Below, in pieces: positions 18,086 to 26,842 of a DNA stretch of 64,000 bases (positions within the stretch are counted from its first letter, which is position 1; the number at the start of each line of letters is the position of its first letter). Below the pieces are notes generated by a model that was not told where the DNA came from, did not search any database, and saw nothing but the letters and a program-made list of their open reading frames with translations. Origin of the DNA: Nitrosomonas sp. (GTDB lineage: Bacteria > Pseudomonadota > Gammaproteobacteria > Burkholderiales > Nitrosomonadaceae); the NCBI GenBank assembly GCA_016703745.1, contig JADJBK010000006.1, positions 1,116,001-1,180,000 of the forward strand, written 5' to 3'. Both the position numbers and the translations under genes were made by a program.

Positions 18086-19687
18086 CTATCTTTCCTGCTG
18101 TTTAAGTGATTGAATGAACGCTGGTGTAAGTGGCAGCAATTCATCGATGCGGTTATTGGGCCAGGTCGGTAGTCTGGCGAGGGTGTCTGCAAGCCATGCG
18201 GCGGGATCGAGTTTGTTGAGTTGCGCGGTACCGAACAAGGTTTGAATGGCAGCGGCGCGTTGACCGGCACGTTCCGATCCGGTGAATAGCCAATTCTTTT
18301 TGCCGATTGCGATCGGGCGGATGGTGTTCTCCACCGGGTTGTTGTCGATCGGAAGAGAGCCGGTTTGTGCGTAGCGGATGAGACCTGGCCAGCGTCTGAG
18401 GGTATAGTCGAGTGCTTTGGCGGAGCCGCCGCCATTTGCGGTCTGGCTACGGGTTTGCATCAGCCAGTCATGCAATGCATGCAGTGCGGGCAGGCTTCTG
18501 TCTGCCCGCAGTTGCAGGCGATCTTCGATGCTCAGGTCTTTGCCTTCTGCTTCGATTGCGTATAAGACGCTGATGCGCTGTATCGCTGCCAATGCCATCG
18601 TGCTGGCATTGGCCTGGTGCAGGTCGAAGAATTTGCGTCGCGCATGCGCCCAGCACGCCAATTCGACACAAGGCGATGTGGCTGCGGAAAAAAGTGCTTT
18701 ATACCCAGCATAGTCATCGACCATCAGGTGTCCTTGCCAATTTTGCAGAAAGTGCCGTGCATGCTGACCGCTACGGCCAGCTTGATAGTCGAAGACGATG
18801 ATACGCGGCCCGGGCTCAAGATCATTGCTGCGGTAGGCCCACAGGTAGGCTTTACGGGTTTTGCCGCGACCGGGTTCCAATTGTGCAACTGGTGTTTCAT
18901 CGGCATGCAGCGTGTTGCCCTGCAGTAGATGCCAGGTTAGGCGATCGACCAATGGTTGCAGGGCTACGCCGGTACGGCCTACCCATTCGGCCAGGGTGGA
19001 ACGGGGCAGCGTGACCTGGTCACGGGCAGCAATCTGCTCCAGGCGATAAAGTGGCAGGTGATTCAGGTATTTGTTTGTCATCACCCAGGCAAGCAGGCCC
19101 GGGGCGGCCATGCCGCCATCGATGACTGCCGGTGGCACGGGTTCTGCCGTGATGGTTTCACAGGATTTGCAGGCGTACTGTGGGCGAATGTGGCGATGAA
19201 CGAAGAATCTGGCGGGTTCCACGTCAAGCTGCTCGGTGATGTCTTCTCTGATATTAGTCAGATCGCAACCGCATCGGTCACATTGGCAGGATGCGGGTTC
19301 ATGCCGGTGTTCGATGCGCGGCAGGTGATCTGGCAGCGGCTGACGACCGGCGCGGGTACGCGGCACTTTGGTGGCATTGGGGGTTGGTGTGCTGTTGATC
19401 TGTTCGATTTCAGCCTCAATGGCCGTGATATCGGTCAGCGCCGATTCTTCAAACAAAGAAAGCTGCCTGGGTGACAAGGCAGACAACGCTTCATTTTTCC
19501 TGCCAAATCGGATACGGCGCAGATGCGCCAATTCCAGGGTGAGCGCCTGAATCTTGAGTTCCAGCGCATAAACTGTCTGCTGTGTTTGCTGGGTCAGATC
19601 AAGCTGAAATGCCTGAACCAGATTGACCACCTGTTGTTTGGTGGCCGTATCGAGGTTGAGTTGATCCAGTTGCGCCAGTGAATTCAT
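18086..19687 (-). CDS. tnpC: IS66 transposase TnpC
   Basis: A 533-residue DDE transposase of the IS66 family. The order is an N-terminal coiled coil (near residues 10-60), a zinc-finger-like CQCDRCGCD...CKSC region, then the catalytic core with LHADETPV, MVDDYAGYKALF and the late NNPVENTIRPIAIGKKNW segment that supplies the acidic residue. The start at 19687 (MNSLAQLDQ) is preferred to an upstream in-frame codon. Full length, apparently functional. Confidence 0.95.
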   Translation of the reverse strand: MNSLAQLDQLNLDTATKQQVVNLVQAFQLDLTQQTQQTVYALELKIQALTLELAHLRRIRFGRKNEALSALSPRQLSLFEESALTDITAIEAEIEQINSTPTPNATKVPRTRAGRQPLPDHLPRIEHRHEPASCQCDRCGCDLTNIREDITEQLDVEPARFFVHRHIRPQYACKSCETITAEPVPPAVIDGGMAAPGLLAWVMTNKYLNHLPLYRLEQIAARDQVTLPRSTLAEWVGRTGVALQPLVDRLTWHLLQGNTLHADETPVAQLEPGRGKTRKAYLWAYRSNDLEPGPRIIVFDYQAGRSGQHARHFLQNWQGHLMVDDYAGYKALFSAATSPCVELACWAHARRKFFDLHQANASTMALAAIQRISVLYAIEAEGKDLSIEDRLQLRADRSLPALHALHDWLMQTRSQTANGGGSAKALDYTLRRWPGLIRYAQTGSLPIDNNPVENTIRPIAIGKKNWLFTGSERAGQRAAAIQTLFGTAQLNKLDPAAWLADTLARLPTWPNNRIDELLPLTPAFIQSLKQQER

Positions 19688-19750
19688 GAGATGAATTATA
19701 CCACGAAATCGCAATCAACCGCCTGTTAATAAACAACTATTACATATTTT

Positions 19751-20101
19751 CTACACCTGAAAATGCCATTGTGGCCGCGCCGATAAACGCCGCCAGTCTA
19801 CGCCGGCAATCAACCATTCCCACTGCGATAGCGCTAACTCGACACACGCCGCATCCTGCCTCGGCCAGACAAACCGCCCCTGATGCAGGCGGCGTTGACA
19901 TAACCACACCCCCGTGCCATCCCACAGCAAGACCTTGATGCGATTGCCCGCGCGATTGCAGAATATGAACGCCGAACCCGCGCAGGGCGGGTGACCCAAT
20001 ACCTGCTGCACAATCATCGATAAGCCATCCATGCCGCGACGCATATCCACCGGATCGACCGCCAGCCAGATCTTACCCGCGTGCGCAATCAACCCAGACA
20101 T
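19751..20101 (-). CDS. tnpB: IS66 accessory protein TnpB
   Basis: A 116-residue IS66 Orf2 protein, recognised by IWLAVDPVDMRRGMDGL, the CNRAGNRIKVLLWDGTG segment and the aromatic C-terminus. It is required with TnpA and TnpC for IS66 transposition, but its biochemical role is not settled. The ATG at 20101 overlaps the end of tnpA by 13 bp, suggesting translational coupling. Confidence 0.93.
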   Translation of the reverse strand: MSGLIAHAGKIWLAVDPVDMRRGMDGLSMIVQQVLGHPPCAGSAFIFCNRAGNRIKVLLWDGTGVWLCQRRLHQGRFVWPRQDAACVELALSQWEWLIAGVDWRRLSARPQWHFQV

Positions 20102-20385
20102 GACAGCAATTCTCCCAGCCATCGCGGGGAAACGCTCAGTGGTAATTCCAGCACATGCGTACCGCGACAGCGAAGCTGCAATACTTCCACTGACGCCGCT
20201 GTCGGCTTGATCGTAACCGGAATCAAGGCTGGCAGCTTGATATCATCGCGCCCACGCCGGTGAGCGCGCAACCAATTCCCAAACGTCTTCGCATTCAACC
20301 CGAGCGCCCGGCAATAGGCTGCCTGCGACAAACCGCTCGTTTGCCAGTTGCTGATATGCTTTTGCTTATCATCCTGTAATGCCAT
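20089..20385 (-). CDS. tnpA: IS66 accessory protein TnpA
   Basis: A 98-residue IS66 Orf1 protein with a helix-turn-helix near the N-terminus (WQTSGLSQAAYCRALGLNAKTF), probably a DNA-binding partner of the transposase. It is preceded by a perfect AGGAGG Shine-Dalgarno and lies just inside the IS end. Confidence 0.93.
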   Translation of the reverse strand: MALQDDKQKHISNWQTSGLSQAAYCRALGLNAKTFGNWLRAHRRGRDDIKLPALIPVTIKPTAASVEVLQLRCRGTHVLELPLSVSPRWLGELLSCLG

Positions 20386-20466
20386 GGCTTATCCTCCTGT
20401 AAGGTAATGCAGAGGAGAATAATCCAGAAAATTGTGATTGCGTAGATGGGAGCGTTGGACGGTTAC

Positions 20467-21736
20467 GTTCGTTCCAGGTTTCCCTGCGCTGATGACGATT
20501 GAGTGGGTTATAGCAGGTAATGAATTCCTGCAAATCCTCAAAGCGCAATGGTTTTTTCTTTAAAGTGTGATGAATATTGGTGCGGTAATCGTAATACCAC
20601 ACTTCCTTCGTCCATGGTTCTTTACTGGCTTCGCGGTTATCGAAGAACAGCACGTTCGCCTTCACGCCGTTGGCGTAAAAAATACCGGTAGGCAGTCGCA
20701 AAATCGTATGCAGATTGGTGGTTTCCAGCAATTTCTTGCGTACCGTCTCACCCGCCCCGCCTTCAAACAATACCTTATCCGGCACCACCACTGCGGCGCA
20801 CCCGGTAGTCTTCAACATGGTGCGGATATGCTGCACGAAATTGAGCTGTTTGTTGGATGTCGTTGCCCAGAAATCCTGCCGGTTGTAGGTCAGATCGTCT
20901 TTTTCCTGCTCGCCTTCATCATTGGTAAAGCTCATCGAACTCTTCTTGCCGAACGGTGGATTCGCCAGCACGTAATCGAAGCGGCGTCCGGCATCCGCCA
21001 CCAGCGCATCGTTAGGGGAAATCATACTGTCGCCATCGATCTCGCCAATGTTATGCAAAAACATATTCATCAAGGCGAGGCGGCGTGTATTGGCGACAAT
21101 TTCATTGCCGTGAAATGTTTCGTGTTTCAGAAATACTTTTTGTGTTTTGTCCAGCGCATGCTCGGCGACCAGAAAATCATAAGCCGCCAGAAAAAAACCG
21201 CTCGTGCCGCAGGCTGGGTCAGCAATAGTCTTTCCCGGTTCTGGCCGCACACATTGCACCATCGTTTTGATCAAAGCGCGTGGCGTGAAGTATTGTCCCG
21301 CACCGGACTTGGTATCTTCCGCGTTGCGCTCCAGCAAACCCTCGTAGATGTCGCCCTTCACATCCGCGCCCATCGTCACCCACTGCGTTTCATTCACCAT
21401 GTCAATCAGGCGATACAACTTGGCCGGATCCTGGATTTTGTTCTGCGCCTTAGTGAAAATCTGCCCCAGCATCCCCGACTTGTTGCCCAGCTCGCGCAGC
21501 AGCGTCACATAATGCACCTCCAGCTCCGCACCACGCTTGGCTTTCAGGCTCTGCCAGTTGTATTCCGCGGGAATGCCCACCTTGCGGTGATACGGCGGCT
21601 GGCTGTATTCATCCGCCATTTTCAGGAAAATCAAATACGTAAGCTGCTCCAGATAATCGCCATAACCCACGCCATCGTCTTTCAGAACTGTACAGAAACT
21701 CCAGACTTTGGAAATGATGGAAGCTGTTGCGTTCAT
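20467..21736 (-). pseudogene. hsdM: hsdM 5' part, type I DNA methyltransferase (IS66-disrupted)
   Basis: This holds the first ~423 codons of the N6-adenine methyltransferase subunit of a type I restriction-modification system. It begins MNATASIISKVWSFC (N-terminal HsdM domain) and carries the SAM-binding motif DPACGTSGFFLAAYDFL and the catalytic motif NPPFGKKSS, followed by LRLPTGIFYANGVKANVLFF. An IS66 copy splits it just before the C-terminal ~70 residues, so the translated product ends in IS sequence. Both catalytic motifs lie in the retained part, but the lost C-terminus normally contacts HsdS; I infer loss of function. Confidence 0.92.
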
Positions 21737-22025
21737 AGATATTCTCTAACAATAGATACTTCATCCCGGTTATGGATCGACAAATTTAGCTGTGGAGGTT
21801 TCATGAGAAACTCTGGAGGTATAGGGGTCGAGCTGTGGAGGTATCGCAAAAGTTAAAGCGCATAAATTTATACGCTCTGGCGCATAAACTGACTCGCAAT
21901 ATAAGCAAAAACTCTATTAACACTTTGTTCTATTAGCCGATTATTCATTGAAGAAATGCTTAAGAGATTTATGCGCCTAGATCATCCAGCGCCAAAACTA
22001 AGTAGCGTACTTCCACACCGTTTGC
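21737..22025 (-). promoter_or_regulatory. Control region upstream of hsdM: iterons and palindrome
   Basis: This 289-bp gap between darG and hsdM has no gene but is structured. Three direct repeats CTGTGGAGGTTTC (21790), CTCTGGAGGTATA (21811) and CTGTGGAGGTATC (21833) are spaced 21-22 bp, two helical turns. Next comes the near-palindrome GCGCATAAATTTATACGC (21858-21875). GCGCATAAA recurs at 21880-21888 and inverted as TTTATGCGC at 21968-21976. This looks like an operator region for hsdM transcription; no matching regulator is encoded nearby. Confidence 0.45.
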
Positions 22026-23084
22026 TCAATTTACGGGCGATTGCAGTTGAGCCACCCAACCCTTACTGACCAATACATGCATTGCAAGCTCAATTTGGCG
22101 CGGAGTGAATTGCCGTTTACGCTCATTCCAAGCATAGGTATGGTTTACCACATCATTTATAGAGTTAACGGTTTCATTTTTCATAATCCAATGAACCGTG
22201 GACAGCAATTCCAAACCAAAGGGCGACTCGAAACCTTCGACCAGCGCTGATACCTTATCAAAACGATCACGAGTATCGGGGTGTTGCTGAAGAAATGCGG
22301 CAGCATCTTCCACGGCTCCAGGCACCAATTGCAGTGTTTTATCCGGCGCATCACCACCGTCCGCATAGCCCGACACAAGATGCCCCTCAATAGCATTAAG
22401 CACATGACGCAGATTTTCGGCATAGGGACCGTAAGCTGCTTTCTGATACTTCAATTTAAGTGGCTCACCCGCAGCTTGCATGAAATACATCAGTTTGTGA
22501 ACTTCCAGCAAAGTAACGTAAGGGTCCAGCAAGCCGCCGAGGTAACGTCTCATCAGCTCGACCAATGCAGCTCTGCCCGCTGTCATTTTAGGCACTTCCC
22601 GGTTATGCACCATCTTTTCAGCTGCTGGCGCACTTTGGGGGCCGTAGATCATCACACGCAAATCTGTTAGTGGTTGCAATACAGCCTCAATACGTGGTTT
22701 AACATCAGTCCAATCAAGACCACCCAGCCCGCTACCCAGAGGTGGAATAGCGATGGACTTAATGTCATACCGTTGTATGGTTTCAACCAGCGCCCTGAGT
22801 CCTGCGTCAATATCGTCCATACGGCTTGCACCACGCCAATGGCGCTTGGTAGGAAAGTTAATGATATATCGCGGATTCGCCAACTGTCCGGTTTCAAACA
22901 CAAACATCTTGCCGGGTTGAACTTCTTTCTTTTTACACGCCGCTGCATAAGCCAGGAAATTCTGCGGAAAAGCCTTCTTGAATTGCAGCGCGATGCCGCG
23001 CCCCATCACACCGACACAATTCACCGTGTTGATAATAGCCTCGGCATTCTCGCGCAAAATATCGCCTTGTTTGTATTCAATCAT
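22026..23084 (-). CDS. darG: DarG-type antitoxin (macrodomain ADP-ribosyl glycohydrolase)
   Basis: A 352-residue protein. Residues 1-155 are a macrodomain: NTVNCVGVMGRGIALQFKKA binds ADP-ribose, and PPLGSGLGGLDW is the second binding loop. The C-terminal half (LLEVHKLMYFMQAAGEPLKL onward) matches the DarG domain that binds and neutralises the toxin. DarG removes ADP-ribose that DarT adds to thymidine bases in DNA. It starts 15 bp after darT and appears intact. Confidence 0.93.
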   Translation of the reverse strand: MIEYKQGDILRENAEAIINTVNCVGVMGRGIALQFKKAFPQNFLAYAAACKKKEVQPGKMFVFETGQLANPRYIINFPTKRHWRGASRMDDIDAGLRALVETIQRYDIKSIAIPPLGSGLGGLDWTDVKPRIEAVLQPLTDLRVMIYGPQSAPAAEKMVHNREVPKMTAGRAALVELMRRYLGGLLDPYVTLLEVHKLMYFMQAAGEPLKLKYQKAAYGPYAENLRHVLNAIEGHLVSGYADGGDAPDKTLQLVPGAVEDAAAFLQQHPDTRDRFDKVSALVEGFESPFGLELLSTVHWIMKNETVNSINDVVNHTYAWNERKRQFTPRQIELAMHVLVSKGWVAQLQSPVN

Positions 23085-23099
23085 CTTGGATTGTCTCTC

Positions 23100-23741
23100 T
23101 CAGTAATACCAATCGGTCTTGATGTTGACCGTTGGCCGATGGCCGACAGTGGGCAACGCATTGACCACCTGCTGATAAACTTTCTGTGTCTGTACACCAA
23201 CACACTCAACCAGGTGCCAGGGAAAATTGTCTTCGAGCAAGAATTCGGCCTGTTTTCCCTCCTTGCAGGATTGCCAATCTCTGGCCTGAACTGCTTGCCA
23301 GTTTATATCATGTAAGTGATTCAAATCGCAACGATCTTCAAAGTAACGCGCCCCCGCATTGGAAAGGGTAAAAGCCCAACGTTTCTGATTCTGCTCTGCC
23401 CATACCACACAGTCGTGAAGATCAGCTTGCAAATGAAGAATCGGTTCTTGCCCGCCGCGATAATCCAATTCAGGATGGTTTCCCTGACAAATCAGATACA
23501 ACATGACCGAACGCGGGCAAAAATAAAATGGAACGCAGTCGCCCACGTGCAAATCCGGATAACTGGTGAGCGTTAACTCTTTGAGCCGCCGCTCTTTGAT
23601 GCGACTCATGCCAATAGCGGTTCCCGCCGGCACCCGCACAAGCACCTGAGCATCGCACCACAAACAACCATCCGCGATGATTGACGGCAAACGGTCAAGA
23701 TGCACGATATGGTATATTTTGGGGTGTGCGGGCATTGCCAT
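23100..23741 (-). CDS. darT: DarT-type DNA ADP-ribosyltransferase toxin
   Basis: A 213-residue DUF4433 protein. The family N-terminus IYHIVHLDRLPSII, the DCVPFYFCPRSVMLY core and the catalytic glutamate E166 in KQAEFLL are all present. DarT uses NAD+ to ADP-ribosylate thymidine in single-stranded DNA; DarTG systems act as toxin-antitoxin and anti-phage modules. GGAGA precedes the ATG. The pair sits between hsdS and hsdM, and its upstream flank holds a 12-codon hsdM stub. Confidence 0.94.
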   Translation of the reverse strand: MAMPAHPKIYHIVHLDRLPSIIADGCLWCDAQVLVRVPAGTAIGMSRIKERRLKELTLTSYPDLHVGDCVPFYFCPRSVMLYLICQGNHPELDYRGGQEPILHLQADLHDCVVWAEQNQKRWAFTLSNAGARYFEDRCDLNHLHDINWQAVQARDWQSCKEGKQAEFLLEDNFPWHLVECVGVQTQKVYQQVVNALPTVGHRPTVNIKTDWYY

Positions 23742-23793
23742 TTCACAATCTCCGTAATTACAGAATAAGCAACAGCGTCACGGGGTGGATCTT

Positions 23794-23829
23794 CCAGACC
23801 TTCGAAACGATGAATGCGGTTGCGTTCAT
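23794..23829 (-). pseudogene. hsdM start stub after hsdS
   Basis: Immediately after hsdS, with an ATGA overlap, lies a 36-base sequence encoding MNATAFIVSKVW. The real hsdM starts MNATASIISKVW. The DNA differs at about six positions, mostly third or conservative bases, so it is a diverged allele and not a recent duplication. After the tryptophan codon the similarity stops and a stop codon follows soon. It marks the ancestral hsdS-hsdM junction where darTG was inserted. Confidence 0.75.
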
Positions 23830-25065
23830 AAGCGGCCTTTTTTGTTGTTTGGTTGCGCCGCTTTTTCCGCCCGGATACGCGCCAGCAATTCCGAGGCAGG
23901 TTCGTCGTTCGGATCTTGTGGCACCAGTTGGCCGGAGAAAGCTTTTTTCAGGATGGACTGGCGGAGAGCTTCGGCTTGTTGTAGGGAAGTGGTGATGGTT
24001 TGGTCGAGTTGGTCGGTTTCGGAAAGCTTATATTCAAGTGCAAGCAGAATTCTCGCTTGCTCATTAATTGAGCAAATGGGAACTGCCATTCTTGCTAGTT
24101 TCTCACCCGTTAGGTGTTTGATAGTGGTTCCAGTAAACATTTTCTCTAGTCTACGATTTGATGCGCATAACTCAAAATACATCTGCACAAAAGAAGAATT
24201 CATGGAATCGGCAAAACGTACTCGGTGCAGTGCTTTTTGAATTTGCATATCCTGACCAAGCTCTTTCCGCCACACCGCACAACGACCGGGTTCACCGCCT
24301 TCACAGATAACCAAGTCACCATCTTTCAAACCGAATCGAACGTACTCAGATTCTTCAAATCGCATTTCAAGCAAGTCATCAAGGGAGAACTTTCCCCAAC
24401 GCACATTGATGTTTCTCAGATATGGTTTTAGCTCCCCTTTGTTTTTCTCCTTATCCAACATTTTTCCCAGAATTGATTCCAGGCAAACGTCCCCCATCAA
24501 AAACCACCCCCACCCCTCCGGCAATTCGGGCAACTCGGCCAGTTCTTCGGCTGTGAGTGATGGCAGGGATTTCGGGGCTTTGGGTTTGCTACCTTGCTTT
24601 CCGGTGGCTTCCCAGTCGGCGAGTTGTTGCTGGTGGCGTTGCGCTCTCTCCTGCTGGATGCGCTTGAGCAAGACAGCGGCGGTTTCGAGGGGTTCGTCAT
24701 TCCCACCCCCCATTTCGTCATTCCCGCGCAGGCGGGAATCCATGTCGTTCAAAGGCTGGGCCCCCGCCTTCGCGGGGGCGACGGATTGTTTGGCACGACG
24801 CTGTTCGCGCCACTGCGCGGTGAGCTTGCCCTCGAAGGCGTGTTTCAGCAGCGACTGGCGATACACTTTGAGCTGCGCCTGGGCGGTCTTCAGGTTTTCG
24901 ATGCCCTTGTCCAGCTCGGAAAACAGTTCTTCGATTTTGGCGACGATGCGGTGTTGTTCATTCAGAGGAGGCAGCAAAACAGTTTCATCATAAGCATGAT
25001 TCCTGTTCAAGCCCGGTATAGCAGTTGATGCTTCTAGTTTCGCCAAATTTAGCGATCTGAACAAA
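23826..25065 (-). pseudogene. hsdS: hsdS 3' part, type I specificity subunit (IS66-disrupted)
   Basis: This is the C-terminal ~410 codons of HsdS. It contains the end of the first target-recognition domain, the central conserved coiled coil (LPPLNEQHRIVAKIEELFSEL), the second recognition domain and the distal conserved repeat (PICSINEQARILLALEYKLSE). IS66 copy B separates it from the 5' part. Rejoining at the 8-bp duplication restores SCYLFRSLNLAKL in frame and a protein of about 515 residues. The central linker contains an in-frame dispersed repeat (24695-24784). Confidence 0.9.
24695..24784. repeat. Dispersed palindromic repeat inside hsdS
   Basis: Two palindromes lie here, CCCGCGCAGGCGGG and CCCCCGCCTTCGCGGGGG, preceded by imperfect copies of CGTCATTCCC. 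Read in the hsdS frame they encode APAKAGAQPLNDMDSRLRGNDE, a translation of an interspersed repeat known from many proteobacterial genomes. It has inserted in frame in the linker after the central coiled coil. Confidence 0.7.
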
Positions 25066-25146
25066 GTAACCGTCCAACGCTCCCATCTACGCAATCACAA
25101 TTTTCTGGATTATTCTCCTCTGCATTACCTTACAGGAGGATAAGCC

Positions 25147-25443
25147 ATGGCATTACAGGATGATAAGCAAAAGCATATCAGCAACTGGCAAACGAGCGGT
25201 TTGTCGCAGGCAGCCTATTGCCGGGCGCTCGGGTTGAATGCGAAGACGTTTGGGAATTGGTTGCGCGCTCACCGGCGTGGGCGCGATGATATCAAGCTGC
25301 CAGCCTTGATTCCGGTTACGATCAAGCCGACAGCGGCGTCAGTGGAAGTATTGCAGCTTCGCTGTCGCGGTACGCATGTGCTGGAATTACCACTGAGCGT
25401 TTCCCCGCGATGGCTGGGAGAATTGCTGTCATGTCTGGGTTGA
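25147..25443 (+). CDS. tnpA: IS66 accessory protein TnpA (copy B)
   Basis: This 98-residue Orf1 protein is identical at the protein level to the copy A TnpA, with the same helix-turn-helix and AGGAGG Shine-Dalgarno. It overlaps the start of the broken tnpB. Confidence 0.92.
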   Translation: MALQDDKQKHISNWQTSGLSQAAYCRALGLNAKTFGNWLRAHRRGRDDIKLPALIPVTIKPTAASVEVLQLRCRGTHVLELPLSVSPRWLGELLSCLG

Positions 25444-25997
25444 TTGCGCACGCGGGTAAGATCTGGCTGGCGGTCGATCCGGTGGATATGCGTCGCGGCA
25501 TGGATGGCTTATCGATGATTGTGCAGCAGATATTGGGTCACCCGCCCTGCGCGGGTTCGGCGTTCATATTCTGCAATCGCGCGGGCAATCGCATCAAGGT
25601 CTTGCTGTGGGATGGCACGGGGGTGTGGTTATGTCAGCGCCGCCTGCATCAGGGGCGGTTTGTCTGGCCGAGGCAGGATGCGGCGTGTGTCGAGTTAGCG
25701 CTATGGAACCTCTGATTAATTCCCCGCAAGTAATATAATTCTGCATCAAACTTTTTCGAGAAGCTCTTCATGAAACCTTACCAACAGATGAGTTTTGCTG
25801 ATGCCGAATACGCCAATAAGGGCAAAGTCACGCGCCGCGAGAAGTTTCTCGATCAACTTGATGGATTATTGCCTTGGCAGGCTATGATTGATGTTATTGA
25901 ACCACACTATGTGCCAGGCAATGGGCGTGTATCTCGCGTCAATTATCTTGGCCGCTTTGACGACAATTATGATGGCCGGTTGAGTTTATTAGCTACT

Positions 25998-26735
25998 TCA
26001 TGATTTTTTCTGGTTTTTCCTCCTATAACTTTCACTGTCGATTTCGATGATGGTTGCGTGATGGATGATCCGGTCGATGGCGGCAACAGTCATCATGGTG
26101 TCGGGGAAGATTTGATCCCACTGGCTAAAAGGCTGGTTTGAAGTAATGATGAGACTTCCGCTTTCATAGCGATGGGCAATGAAGTCAAACAATACTTGTG
26201 TTTCCGAATCGGTCTTTTTGACATAGCCGATATCATCAACGATCAGTACACGGTATTTATCCAGCCGCGTCATGGCGGACATCAAGTCCAGTTCTTTCCT
26301 GGCTTGCTGCAGGAGTTGAACGAGTGCGGTAGCTGATATCCACTTGACGCGGATGCCTTGTTCAATCAAATGCAACCCCAATGCTGCCGCCACATGTGAT
26401 TTGCCGACACCGGAGGGACCGATCAGCAACACATTGTCTGCCTGGCTCGCCCAGTAGGTATTGTCGCGCAGCGTGATGATTTTTTTCTGAGCGGCTTGAG
26501 GCAGTTCGGTCAGCGCCAGAGTGGCAAAGCTTTTGCCGCGCGGCAGTTTGGCTTCATGCGTCCAGTTGCTGATTCTGCTTTGGAAGCGCTGGGCGACTTC
26601 CTGTTCGCACAGGGCGGCGAGATATTGGCTGTAGCTCCAGGCGTGTTCTGCGGCTTGATCCTGGAAGTGCCGGTAATGCTGGCCAAAGGCAGGGAGTCTG
26701 AGTTCCTTGAGCATCAGTGGGAGCGATTCAGACAT
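25998..26735 (-). CDS. istB: IS21 helper ATPase IstB
   Basis: A 245-residue AAA+ ATPase related to DnaC and DnaA. Walker A is GPSGVGKSHVAAAL near residue 107, Walker B is VLIVDDIGYV, and sensor 1 is IITSNQPFSQWD. IstB regulates target choice and activates the IstA transposase. It lies 107 bp downstream of istA. Full length. Confidence 0.95.
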   Translation of the reverse strand: MSESLPLMLKELRLPAFGQHYRHFQDQAAEHAWSYSQYLAALCEQEVAQRFQSRISNWTHEAKLPRGKSFATLALTELPQAAQKKIITLRDNTYWASQADNVLLIGPSGVGKSHVAAALGLHLIEQGIRVKWISATALVQLLQQARKELDLMSAMTRLDKYRVLIVDDIGYVKKTDSETQVLFDFIAHRYESGSLIITSNQPFSQWDQIFPDTMMTVAAIDRIIHHATIIEIDSESYRRKNQKKS

Positions 26736-26842
26736 GAGCTGCCTCCTTGCGTTGCCCAGTTTCCGCTGAGGAGTTGATCGTAGGTATCCGCAGTGTGTTG
26801 TTTAATTGGGATGTCCGGCTGCGGCGCATGCTGCCGCAGAAA

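Larger units (their letters stand above)
18065..20466 (-). mobile_element. IS66-family element, copy A (in hsdM)
   Basis: A complete 2402-bp element with terminal inverted repeats beginning GTAACCGTCCAACGCTCCCA and ending with its complement. It is flanked by the 8-bp duplication GTTCGTTC (18057-18064 and 20467-20474), the size typical of IS66. It carries tnpA, tnpB and tnpC, all intact and transcribed in the same sense as the interrupted hsdM. The second copy (25066-31074) would also be 2402 bp without its nested insertions; the proteins differ at a handful of residues. Confidence 0.95.

Noticed and set aside
20567..21856. Long + strand open frame (429 codons) opposite hsdM
   Set aside because: It is a shadow of the hsdM coding strand; composition and lack of motifs argue against a gene.
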